From a virus, in the IMG/VR virus record IMGVR_UViG_3300042540_001192, positions 1 to 49,362 of that record: a stretch of DNA of 49,362 nt; one strand, written 5' to 3'. The notes under the pieces are model-generated. The model was not told the origin of the DNA, ran no database searches, and worked only from the letters and a program-made list of their open reading frames with translations. Both the position numbers and the translations under genes were made by a program. Of the stretch, positions 8,674-16,203 are shown in pieces (position 1 is the stretch's first letter; each line of letters starts with the position of its first letter).

Positions 8674-8994
8674 CTAGGTCAACTCCCTCGCCAGCACCTC
8701 GAGCACCTCCCGGCCCATCCGGTCGGTGACGCTGGCGATCTCCATCGTCCGATTTCTCCAGACTAGCCGATGCGTGTGGGTCACATCGTCCCGATGGCGG
8801 ATGCGGATGCGGTGGGTCGCGATCACATTGGCCTGCTGGGCCTGGAGGATGTCTCGGCTGGACAAGCCCTCGACGCTGGCCCAGACGGTTGCGGTATCGC
8901 TCCATTCGAGCGTCGTCTGGCCCGCCCGGCCGCGAACCTCCGAGGGCGACTGGATCGTCACCCGCTCGCGCATCTTGCCGATGTCGAGGATCAT
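8674..8994 (-). CDS. Head closure protein (Phage_H_T_join family)
   Basis: 106 aa. MRERVTIQSP at the N-terminus, WSDTATVWASVE in the middle and THRIRIRHRDDV are the recognisable head-tail joining pattern. It overlaps the upstream gene (ATGA at 8991-8994). It is expected to seal the connector after packaging and to receive the tail. Confidence 0.85.
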   Translation of the reverse strand: MILDIGKMRERVTIQSPSEVRGRAGQTTLEWSDTATVWASVEGLSSRDILQAQQANVIATHRIRIRHRDDVTHTHRLVWRNRTMEIASVTDRMGREVLEVLARELT

Positions 8995-9443
8995 GTGACC
9001 GTGCCTTCGCCGATGAGGATAATGTCATAGGTCTGGCCGGCGCCGCCGGCCACAACCAGATTGCCGGCCGCCATCCCCGTCGCGTCGGTTGCGACCGCCA
9101 GGGCGGCCCCGCCGGCTCGGACGTGCTGGGTGCCGCCGAAGGCCGCCGCCGAGGCGGGGGTGAACGTGAGCGTGGCCGTGGACGAGTTCTTGACGTAGAC
9201 AGCCTTCAGGGCCGTCAGCGAGATGCTGCCGCGGTCGTCCGTCAGGCTGGAGGCGTTCAGCGTCTCGCTTGCCCCGGCAAGCGTCCGAGAGTCGCTCCAC
9301 ACGACCTGAGCCTGGTTGGCCCCGGTGCCGTCGGTGAGGGCGAGGGTGTAGGTCGCCGGCGTGGCCCGCATGGTCTGCGAGATGTCGCCCGTGTCGGACT
9401 CGTGGGCGAGGATGGAGAGCAGAATCTGAGCGTTGAGTGCCAT
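8991..9443 (-). CDS. Virion-associated protein, 150 aa (related to next upstream gene)
   Basis: Beta-rich, Thr/Ala-rich protein without catalytic motifs. Its end, GGAGQTYDIILIGEG, corresponds to GGTAGQSYEIYVMG at the end of the upstream product (9447-9935), and both carry an internal K-x-x-YVKN/YVRN strand. The two are probably distant paralogues or share a C-terminal domain. Position between connector and head closure suggests a neck or head decoration role. Confidence 0.6.
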   Translation of the reverse strand: MALNAQILLSILAHESDTGDISQTMRATPATYTLALTDGTGANQAQVVWSDSRTLAGASETLNASSLTDDRGSISLTALKAVYVKNSSTATLTFTPASAAAFGGTQHVRAGGAALAVATDATGMAAGNLVVAGGAGQTYDIILIGEGTVT

Positions 9444-9446
9444 TGG

Positions 9447-9935
9447 CTAGGTTCCCATCACATAGATTTCGTAGGACTGCCCGGCGGTGCCGCCGATCCG
9501 CAGGATGCTCCCGCCCGCCGTCGTTCCGAAGCCATCGCTGTTCGGGCAGGAGAGCAGGAGCGTCCCCTCCTCGCGGATCGGGTAGCCCCGCAGCGTCAGG
9601 CTCCCGAGGTTGATCATCGGCGAGAAGTTCCAGGCCGTCGTGTCCTGCCGGAAGACGCTGAACTGACTGCCCGTCCAGCCGGCCGACAGGGCGATCTGGT
9701 GCTGGCTCGAGAGGTTTCTGACGTAGAGCAGCTTGACCACGTCGATGCCGATGGTCGCAAAATCGACCTCGTCGAAGCCGGCCGAGCCGATCACGCGCTC
9801 TTCGCCCCAGAACTCTGAGCAGTCCCCGACGGTGGCGGCGAACTCGACGGTGTAGTCCTCAAGGGCGCTGGTCAGGCCGCTCTTGGCGAATCGCTGGGCC
9901 GAAACGGTGGCCTGCACCTTCGCCTGAACAGTCAT
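9447..9935 (-). CDS. Virion-associated protein, 162 aa
   Basis: Start ATG 9933-9935 overlaps the connector stop (ATGA). The protein is beta-rich and contains VKLLYVRNLSSQHQIALSAG and a C-terminal GGTAGQSYEIYVMG motif also found, slightly changed, in the downstream protein. Structure of this type is common in head fibres, stoppers and decoration proteins. No enzyme motif is visible. Confidence 0.6.
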   Translation of the reverse strand: MTVQAKVQATVSAQRFAKSGLTSALEDYTVEFAATVGDCSEFWGEERVIGSAGFDEVDFATIGIDVVKLLYVRNLSSQHQIALSAGWTGSQFSVFRQDTTAWNFSPMINLGSLTLRGYPIREEGTLLLSCPNSDGFGTTAGGSILRIGGTAGQSYEIYVMGT

Positions 9936-10582
9936 CGGTATCCGCCCCAGCCACTGGCCGCCATCAGCGTCTCGAACGTGTGCGGCACCGGGATCACCTG
10001 CGAGTATGAGGCGAAGACAGGCTGACGCATCTCGTACCAGTGGGAGACAAGCAGGAGCATGGCTTGCCGCAAGATGCTAGGGACGCTCGAGCCGCTAGCC
10101 CCGTAGCCGGCCTGCCACTGCACCGTGACGCTGTTCTCGTCGCCTCGAACCGCCGGCCAGACGCCGTTGTAGAGCGGGTAGACGCGGCCGGGGACGATGT
10201 TGGCGTCCACCTGAAAGTGGTTGCTGGCCGAGAGGAGCGTCTGGTTGTTCCCGGCCTCGTCGCGGTAGGTGATCGTGACGGCCGCTGCGGCCATCGGGGG
10301 CCGCGGCAGGATGATCTCCCAGAGGGGGAACACGTCGTACCTGGCCTGCCAAGTCTGCGTGACCATTGAGATGTCGAGGGTTTCCTCGAGGTACTCGCGA
10401 GCGCAGGTGATCAGGCCGGCGATGTAGGCGTCGTCGGCGTCGGTGTCCACGCGGGCCTGCGTCTTGGCCTCCGAGAGCGTGATCGGCTCGACGGCGGGCT
10501 GCGCAGACCGGACAAGGCTGCGATACGGCGTGATCGACGAGTCTGGGTGCTGCGGCGAGCCGTAGAGGATCGTGACGGTCAT
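9932..10582 (-). CDS. Head-tail connector (gp6-like)
   Basis: 216 aa. The helical block PITLSEAKTQARVDTDADDA followed by AGLITCAREYLEE is the classical Phage_connect_1 / HK97 gp6 signature, and the remainder (TYRDEAGNNQ, VTVQWQAGYG, IRQ-like helix PSILRQAMLLLVSHWYEMRQ) matches the longer connector subfamily. It forms the ring beneath the portal. Coupled by ATGA to genes on both sides. Confidence 0.85.
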   Translation of the reverse strand: MTVTILYGSPQHPDSSITPYRSLVRSAQPAVEPITLSEAKTQARVDTDADDAYIAGLITCAREYLEETLDISMVTQTWQARYDVFPLWEIILPRPPMAAAAVTITYRDEAGNNQTLLSASNHFQVDANIVPGRVYPLYNGVWPAVRGDENSVTVQWQAGYGASGSSVPSILRQAMLLLVSHWYEMRQPVFASYSQVIPVPHTFETLMAASGWGGYR

Positions 10583-10782
10583 TGGCCCTTCCTCCGCTTG
10601 ACGGGCGGGTTCACCACGGCCCGCTCGAGGTCTTCTGTGGGGGCCACGGCCCGCTCGACGGGCTTTTCTTCAGCCGGCACGACCAGCCCGCGGGCGACCA
10701 TCACACGGGCCATGCCGTCGCCCCAGTCGAAGACCTGGCCGACCTTGTAGCCGTTGAATGCCTTGGCGATCCGAATCTTCAT
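10579..10782 (-). CDS. Small head-module protein, 67 aa
   Basis: Starts MKIRIAKAFNGYKVGQVFDW and continues with a G-x-A-x-x-L/V-V pattern then a charged tail rich in Pro, Glu and Lys. Short proteins beginning with this beta-hairpin pattern are frequent between capsid and connector genes of HK97-like phages. It overlaps both neighbours by four bases. Function unknown. Confidence 0.65.
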   Translation of the reverse strand: MKIRIAKAFNGYKVGQVFDWGDGMARVMVARGLVVPAEEKPVERAVAPTEDLERAVVNPPVKRRKGQ

Positions 10783-11507
10783 TTGATGTACCCCCAGACG
10801 CCCTCGGGGGGCGAGCGGTCGCGAGTCCAGAAGTCAGTGGCGTGCTGCTGCACCTTCCCGCCGGCGTCGGTGCGGCTAGGCCAAGTGATCATCAGTTCGG
10901 CGTGGCCGACGCTGATCGCCGTGGCGATGCCCAACTTGTTGCCGGCCTTGTAGAACTGCTTCCAGAAGTGGATGTCCTCGTCGATGTGGCCGCCGCGGAA
11001 GTCGCCGGCTTCACTGGCCTGGGCGATGAACCAGGGCTTCGGCACCTTCTTGAGGGCTTCGGTGCGGATGAACGTGCAGCCGAAGTGGGCCGTCTCGACC
11101 AGTTGCACCGGCTTCTGGAACCAGTCATTCTCCACCGTCGTCTTGTCCTCCGGCTTGATGCCGGGGAGGGCGAACATCACGGTGTTGGCCTCCCGCTTCG
11201 TCTGGAGCGGGGCGATCGCATCGACGCCGCTGTACATCAGGAGCGTCAGGAGGGCTTCGACGGTCTTGGCGGTGAAGATCGTGTCGTAGTCGAACGTGAG
11301 GATCACGTCGTGCTTGTCGATCACGTCCTCCATGCAGTTCTGAAGGCACTGCCCCCAGAACGCGCCGGTGTACTTGATCGGCGAGATTTTGTGCGGCGCC
11401 AGAGCCTGAGCGACGCAGAAGAAGTTGTCCGTGAAGCCCAAGCGGGGGCAGCTCATCAGAGCGGCCACCTTGATCTCGGCCTCGCAGTCACCGACGCGAA
11501 CCAGCAT
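10779..11507 (-). CDS. GT-A-like glycosyltransferase-fold protein inside the head operon
   Basis: 242 aa from ATG 11505-11507, which has AAGGAG eight bases upstream; a longer frame to 11600 lacks support. FDYDTIF is a typical D-x-D metal/sugar-nucleotide motif after a hydrophobic strand (DVILTF), and HIDEDIHFWKQF resembles the second acidic motif of GT-A enzymes. HFGCTFIRTEALKKV fits the conserved G-x-x-x-x-R acceptor region. Lying between decoration and connector genes, it could glycosylate the capsid. Substrate is unknown. Confidence 0.65.
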   Translation of the reverse strand: MLVRVGDCEAEIKVAALMSCPRLGFTDNFFCVAQALAPHKISPIKYTGAFWGQCLQNCMEDVIDKHDVILTFDYDTIFTAKTVEALLTLLMYSGVDAIAPLQTKREANTVMFALPGIKPEDKTTVENDWFQKPVQLVETAHFGCTFIRTEALKKVPKPWFIAQASEAGDFRGGHIDEDIHFWKQFYKAGNKLGIATAISVGHAELMITWPSRTDAGGKVQQHATDFWTRDRSPPEGVWGYIK

Positions 11508-11512
11508 ATCGA

Positions 11513-11529
11513 CGCTCCTTGTGGGAGCG
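11513..11529 (-). promoter_or_regulatory. Hairpin sequestering the RBS of the GT-A-like gene
   Basis: On the minus strand CGCTCC-CACAA-GGAGCG forms a perfect 6-bp stem whose 3' arm holds the GGAG of the Shine-Dalgarno for ATG 11507. It lies just downstream of the loop-type hairpin 11533-11546, so this leader holds two ribosome-binding motifs in opposite structural contexts. Confidence 0.5.
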
Positions 11530-11532
11530 GGC

Positions 11533-11546
11533 GCGCCTCCTTGCGC
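11533..11546 (-). promoter_or_regulatory. GCGC-AAGGAG-GCGC hairpin (possible CsrA site)
   Basis: Identical 14-mer to the one at 7438-7451, with AAGGAG in the loop. Here it is 25 bases upstream of the start codon and so cannot itself be the main ribosome site. It looks more like a protein-binding site paired with the downstream GGAG. Confidence 0.5.
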
Positions 11547-11566
11547 CTTTGCCGGCCGTCTTGGCC

Positions 11567-11585
11567 GTCCCGCTGTGTACGGGAC
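11567..11585 (-). terminator. 6-bp hairpin immediately after a stop codon
   Basis: GTCCCG and CGGGAC pair around a seven-base loop directly at the stop codon (585-587) of the decoration-like gene. No U-tract follows. It probably slows or processes the message between abundant head transcripts and the GT-A-like gene. Confidence 0.4.
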
Positions 11586-12025
11586 TAGCCAACCACCCAA
11601 CCGATGACGCCCTTCTCAGCGGCGCTGACCGGAGCCACCTCGGCCTTCGACATACCCGCCACGAGGGCCAGGGTCGCCGAGGCGCCGGGGGTCATGCTGA
11701 CCTTGAGGTAGCGCTTCCTGGCCCGGCAGTCGATGTCCATCTGGACGACCGCAGCCGCGTTGGTGTCGCTCACCGCGGGGATCGTGAACCCGCCGGTGCC
11801 GCCGCCCACCAGGGCCGTCACGTCGGTGTAGTTCGTGGAGACGGAATCCGACTCCTCGACCTTCAGGACACTGGCGAACACGGTGCTCGCGTTGCTGGCC
11901 CGAATCGCCGACACGCTGACGTGATCGTAGCCGATGCGGTCGATCGTCAGGGTGCTGGTGGCCGTGGAGCCAACAGCGGCGGTCGGCAGCGTGGCCGCGA
12001 ACTTCTCAAACTGGGCGTGGATCAT
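11585..12025 (-). CDS. Putative capsid decoration / head-associated protein
   Basis: 146 aa, preceded by AAGGAG. Small, beta-rich, with the phrase RKRYLKVSMTPGASATLA close to the C-terminus that recurs in head-associated proteins next to phage capsid genes. It directly follows the major capsid gene, the usual place for decoration proteins. A role on the capsid surface is inferred from these two facts. Confidence 0.65.
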   Translation of the reverse strand: MIHAQFEKFAATLPTAAVGSTATSTLTIDRIGYDHVSVSAIRASNASTVFASVLKVEESDSVSTNYTDVTALVGGGTGGFTIPAVSDTNAAAVVQMDIDCRARKRYLKVSMTPGASATLALVAGMSKAEVAPVSAAEKGVIGWVVG

Positions 12026-12045
12026 CTGGGATGAACTCCTTAGTG

Positions 12046-13386
12046 TCAGGCGGTCTTGAGGGCGATCACCGGGCCAGCCTCAGAGGCCGAACCCAGCGAG
12101 TGGTGGTTGATATCGAACCTCATCGTTCCTTGCAGAAGCAGTTGATCAGTTACGGCGTAGACTTGATCAAACAAACGGACGCTGAAGTCACGCCGGCGGG
12201 CGTAGATGCTGGACAGGCCGAGGTTGCCGAACAGCACCTTGACCTTGTTGGAGTCGGCACCCAGCGTGCTGTTCATCACATGCACCAGGCGAACCGGGTA
12301 GCCAAGGAACGTCTCGCCGGTGCCGGCGCCCACGTTCTCGACCGTGTTGCCGCCAGCCGCGTACTTCAGGCGGGCGATGCTCGCTGCGTAGCCGGCCGGA
12401 GAGACGTACCAGGCAGCCCCAGCGCGGGCGTAGATCGGCAGCTTGCCCATCGCACCGAGGAAGTCCTCGATGTCCAGCGTCTCGAACGAGGTGTTGCCAC
12501 CGATGGCGTTGTGAACGCTGGCGGTGTAGTTGCCGTCGTTGATCTTGTTGACGATGCCGTTGATGCCGCCGTAGGTGCCCTGAGTCCCGTCTCCGAGCCA
12601 GCCACAAAGGTCGATCTTGTAGGCCAGCGAGGTGCTGAATTCCTGGGCTACGCTGTCGGCGATCGAGACAAATGCGTCTTCGACCACCTCGGTGCTCATC
12701 CGGCAGGAGACGGCCAGCTTCTTGGCGACGAGGCTGACGTTCGCGTAGGTCGGCTCACTCTCGGTGACGGCCGAACCTTCGCCCACGAAGTAGGCCGTGG
12801 TGCCGGTGATCCGCTTCGGCACGATCATCGTGTCGCGAGCCATCGTCACGTTCTCCGCAGCGGGCGGGAACGTGCCGTAGGTTTCGACCAGCCGGATCAC
12901 GCGAGCCGCGAACTCCTCGGGGACGAGCGCGCCACCCGAAGCGTTGCTGCCCTCGTTCATCGCGCGGGCCTCGATGCCGTGATCCTGGCACCACCGAATG
13001 TCGTCGGCGTTCTTGTAGACGGTGGCGCGGAGCCACCGGCCGCAGCGGTAGGCGCTCTCGACAGCCTCGGGGCCGTCGTTGAACGCACGCAGCGTGCTGT
13101 AGTGAACGTTGATCGGGCGGATGGCGACCTTCCGCTCCTCGACGGCCGGAGCCGGCGCGGCGACGGGGGCCGGGGCAGCCTTCTCGACCACCGCGCGGAG
13201 TTCCTGCTCCTTGGCGGCCAGGCGGCCCTCGAACTCCAGATCGGACTTGACCGTGTCGGCCTCGTCGGAGAGCTTGCGGAGTTCCGCGGTCTGCTCCTCC
13301 GAACGCTCGGCCACGTCGGCCAGTTCGGTCATCCGAGCGGCGATGGCCGCGGCACGATCCTGAAGTCGCTTGAGATTCGAGGGCAT
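12046..13386 (-). CDS. Major capsid protein (HK97 fold)
   Basis: 446 aa from ATG 13384-13386, with AGGAG upstream. Residues 1-60 are a charged coiled coil (LKRLQDRAAAIAARMTELAD) that acts as the delta/scaffold domain and should be removed by the protease encoded upstream. The mature part has the family's GGALVPEEFAARVIRL, ENVTMARDTMIVPK and P-domain/A-domain pattern to the C-terminus. An Ala/Pro linker (APAPVAAPAPA) near residue 75 is a probable processing zone. It forms the icosahedral shell. Confidence 0.92.
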   Translation of the reverse strand: MPSNLKRLQDRAAAIAARMTELADVAERSEEQTAELRKLSDEADTVKSDLEFEGRLAAKEQELRAVVEKAAPAPVAAPAPAVEERKVAIRPINVHYSTLRAFNDGPEAVESAYRCGRWLRATVYKNADDIRWCQDHGIEARAMNEGSNASGGALVPEEFAARVIRLVETYGTFPPAAENVTMARDTMIVPKRITGTTAYFVGEGSAVTESEPTYANVSLVAKKLAVSCRMSTEVVEDAFVSIADSVAQEFSTSLAYKIDLCGWLGDGTQGTYGGINGIVNKINDGNYTASVHNAIGGNTSFETLDIEDFLGAMGKLPIYARAGAAWYVSPAGYAASIARLKYAAGGNTVENVGAGTGETFLGYPVRLVHVMNSTLGADSNKVKVLFGNLGLSSIYARRRDFSVRLFDQVYAVTDQLLLQGTMRFDINHHSLGSASEAGPVIALKTA

Positions 13387-13491
13387 CTTGGCCTTGCTCC
13401 TGTTTGAGCCGGCCAAGCGCAAATGCGGCGGCCGGCGGGTGGTTCCCGCTAGCTCGCCGCAGACGTGAATCCTCACGCTGCTCGTGCTGTC

Positions 13492-13513
13492 CCTCGCGAA
13501 GTCCGTCGCGAGG
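13492..13513 (-). terminator. 8-bp hairpin between protease and capsid genes
   Basis: CCTCGCGA and TCGCGAGG pair perfectly with a six-base loop within the 157-base gap between the protease stop and the capsid start. Without a U-run, it is a better candidate for a processing or stabilising hairpin of the capsid message than for a strong terminator. The remaining bases of the gap hold nothing else that I recognise. Confidence 0.4.
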
Positions 13514-13543
13514 CTTGTATCTACTTGTAGTGTAAGACGCCGC

Positions 13544-14608
13544 TTACTTGCCGTGCAAGGGAGTGGAGAGCAGCGCGGCCTTGAGCCGCGCCATCTTCGC
13601 CACGAAGTCGGTCGTGTCGGCACTGATCTGCACCGTGATCTTCGGCTCCTCGTCGATGTCGCGCTCTTCGTCGATCACAGGCAGGTCGCGCTCGCCCTCC
13701 ATCTCCTTGACCTTGCGGGCCGACCAGTTCTTTGCGGCGTTGCCGCCCCAAAGAAGCATCGCGACGAACAGAGGCGAGTAATCAGGCGGTTGATCCCAGC
13801 CAGCCGGCTTGCTGCCAGCGTCGTGCCTGGCAAACCACGCATTCATCTCGCGAATCCAGTCCTCGTTCATCTCCTCGCGCTTGGCGAGCCGGTTGGCTCG
13901 AGCGACAGTCTCCGGCTTCAGGCCGTCGCCACTCTTGCCCTCCTCGTGGAGTTTCAGCCCGCGCCGGGCCGCCGAGGCCATGCCAGCCGTCGGCTTCATG
14001 CTGACGGCCCGCTCCTCTTCCGCCGGAGCCTCGACCACACGGCTATCCTCTCGCTGCTCATCAACCGGAATCTCCTCTGCCTGGGCCATCTCCAGCGCCC
14101 GCTTGCTGACGTAGGTTTCGGTCGCCATGTACGCCGGCGTATCGACGGGGCCAGCGTCGCCCAAGAACGAGAACTTCTTGATCCGGCGGATCATCCGGCC
14201 GTTGGCGTCGCGCTGCCACGACTCGTCCGCTGGTTTCGAGCGGAAGGCGAAGCTCGATCCGCGAACATCGCCTCGTTCGATGAGTTCGACAACGTCGGCG
14301 GCGGCGCGGGGCGGGTCGATCTCGTACCGCAGGCCGCGCTCATCGACCATGAGCCGCATCGTCCCACTGGAGGTCCGGCCGATCACCCGCTCGTGGTTGT
14401 ACTTGCCGAACACGTCGGGGTTTGAGGCCATAACCTCGTCGAACGCGCCGCGCTCCACGATCTCGACGAAGCCGCCCAAGTCCTGCGATTCGGACTCAAA
14501 GACGGCCGCATAGCCCCGGATGACGGTGCGGCCGTTCTCGTCGGCCTTCACCTCGAGTCCAGGCTGCTCGGCGATCAGCCGACGCTCAAGTTCGCACGTT
14601 CCGTCCAT
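13544..14608 (-). CDS. Prohead protease (HK97/U35 type) with C-terminal extension
   Basis: 354 aa from ATG 14606-14608, overlapping the portal end by 34 bases. Residues 1-175 are the protease: IRGYAAVFESES, then KYNHERVIGRTSSGTMRL with the catalytic-type His, then DVRGSSFAFR with the Ser. About residues 215-305 form a second domain seen in some phage head proteins: MASAARRGLKLHEEGK, MNEDWIREMNAWFARHD, LLWGGNAAKNWS. The end KITVQISADTTDFVAKMARL resembles a scaffold/peptide-binding tail. It should mature the capsid delta domain. Confidence 0.88.
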   Translation of the reverse strand: MDGTCELERRLIAEQPGLEVKADENGRTVIRGYAAVFESESQDLGGFVEIVERGAFDEVMASNPDVFGKYNHERVIGRTSSGTMRLMVDERGLRYEIDPPRAAADVVELIERGDVRGSSFAFRSKPADESWQRDANGRMIRRIKKFSFLGDAGPVDTPAYMATETYVSKRALEMAQAEEIPVDEQREDSRVVEAPAEEERAVSMKPTAGMASAARRGLKLHEEGKSGDGLKPETVARANRLAKREEMNEDWIREMNAWFARHDAGSKPAGWDQPPDYSPLFVAMLLWGGNAAKNWSARKVKEMEGERDLPVIDEERDIDEEPKITVQISADTTDFVAKMARLKAALLSTPLHGK

Positions 14609-16203
14609 GTGGCGGTCGCCTCCTCGTAGGGCTTGCCGGAGCGGTGGCAGTCCAGCAGCCGTTCCCTCGTCTCCTCCATCCACGATAGCACGAACTGGTC
14701 GATGTCGCGGCCAGTCGCCAAAGCGGCGTCGTGCAGTTCCGTCTTCATCCGCTGCTCGTGGCTCTCGAGCCACGTCTGCAACTTGGCCGGCTTGTTGCGC
14801 CGCTCCAGAATGCCGTCGGCCTCGATCGCAGCGAGACGCCGAAGCGTCGTGCGGAAGAGGGCTTCGCGGGCGTCGGTGACGGCGGAATCGCTGGGGGCAG
14901 GGCCGTCATTGCCGTCAATCAGGTCATCGTTGGCCTCGCCATCCGCAGGCTGGTCAGCCTGAGTCGCCTGCGGCTCTTCAGGCTGACCGTTCGGCGCCTC
15001 CAGCGTGAACGCATCCAGCAACTGCATATTCACCTGAACGAACCGCTTGTTGCCCAGGCCGTCGGGGAGCGGGTTGTAGCCGATCTGGGCGCGAATCTCG
15101 TCCACGCTCAAGGCGCCCATGTTGAACGCTTCCCGCATGAACTGTGCCCGCGCCGCGAAATCGCCGGCCAGAAGCGCCGTCGTGTCGAACTCGACGAAGT
15201 AGTCGCGATCCTCGGTGATCAGGTCGCGCCGGCAGGCGAACTGCCAGCGGCGGGTATGCGGATAGAGGCCGAAGGTGACGAAGTCGATGGCGGCCTGCTC
15301 GACCGTGCTGTGCCTGACATTCGTCAAGTCGCCGAGCATGTGGAGAGGCACGCGATAGCACCGGGCGATCTCCTCGACGGCGTAGCGGCGCGTATCGATT
15401 AGGGCACTGTGCTGGTTGTTGACCGGGTCGTTCTTCTTGTGGAAGCCGTGGGGCATCACCACCGTCTTGAACGCCCGGTCGGGGCCGCGGTGGGCGTCGT
15501 CCCATTGTTGCTTGAACCGCTGGACTGCCTCGGGCTTGTAAGGCTGATCCGTCTCGATGTAGGTGCCACTCTGAGCGCCGTTGGCAAAGAATGACGACGA
15601 GTAGATTTCCGTCGCCCTCGCCAGGCCGATCGCGTCCTGCGAGAGCGTCGTGGGGACGTATCCTGTGACGCCGTCCGAACTGAGCCAGCGAAGGTGAAAA
15701 ATCTGATCCTGGCGGTACGTCTCGGGCGTCGGCTTGCCGTCCTCGCGGTACCGGTACTGGAGCCGGCCATTCTCCAGCCGCTTGATATCCATGCGGGAGG
15801 CATGGAGCGGGATGAGTTGATCCACGCTGCCGCGCCGGCCGGGGCGGATGAGCGAGTAGGCGTTGCCCCAGAGGAGCATCTGGCTGGTCATCCACTCCCG
15901 CCACTCGAAACTGGTCATCCAGTCGTTCGGCTGGTAGGCCAGAACGTCCTGAAGCGGATGGTCTTCGGCGATTTCCTTGCCGCCGCCGGGGATGCGCCGA
16001 TACACGTTGAACGGCATCGCCGCCATCGACTCAGCCAACACCCTTACACACGACAGGACGGCCGAGCACCGCAGGCTCGACTCCGGCGAGACGTAGACGC
16101 CCGCGGCGCCCTCCCTGCTCTCGATGATCTCCTCGAAGACCCTGGAGAGGCTGGCCCGCATCTCGTACAGGTCGCCGGCCTCGGCGTATTCGGTTTCTGC
16201 CAC
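14575..16203 (-). CDS. Portal protein (HK97 family)
   Basis: 542 aa, starting at GTG 16201-16203 immediately after the terL stop. The motif series is typical: SAVLSCVRVLAESMAAMPFNVYRR, HPLQDVLAYQPNDWMT, MLLWGNAYSLIRPG, IFHLRW, RYAVEEIARCYRVPLHMLGD and VDEIRAQIGYNPLPDG, each within the order known for the family. A charged Glu/Asp-rich C-terminal tail follows residue 430. It forms the dodecameric DNA gate and docks terminase. Confidence 0.92.
   Translation of the reverse strand: MAETEYAEAGDLYEMRASLSRVFEEIIESREGAAGVYVSPESSLRCSAVLSCVRVLAESMAAMPFNVYRRIPGGGKEIAEDHPLQDVLAYQPNDWMTSFEWREWMTSQMLLWGNAYSLIRPGRRGSVDQLIPLHASRMDIKRLENGRLQYRYREDGKPTPETYRQDQIFHLRWLSSDGVTGYVPTTLSQDAIGLARATEIYSSSFFANGAQSGTYIETDQPYKPEAVQRFKQQWDDAHRGPDRAFKTVVMPHGFHKKNDPVNNQHSALIDTRRYAVEEIARCYRVPLHMLGDLTNVRHSTVEQAAIDFVTFGLYPHTRRWQFACRRDLITEDRDYFVEFDTTALLAGDFAARAQFMREAFNMGALSVDEIRAQIGYNPLPDGLGNKRFVQVNMQLLDAFTLEAPNGQPEEPQATQADQPADGEANDDLIDGNDGPAPSDSAVTDAREALFRTTLRRLAAIEADGILERRNKPAKLQTWLESHEQRMKTELHDAALATGRDIDQFVLSWMEETRERLLDCHRSGKPYEEATATWTERANLSVG

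Noticed and set aside
12031-13407. 458-codon plus-strand frame opposite the major capsid gene
   Set aside because: Antisense shadow of a certain HK97 capsid gene.
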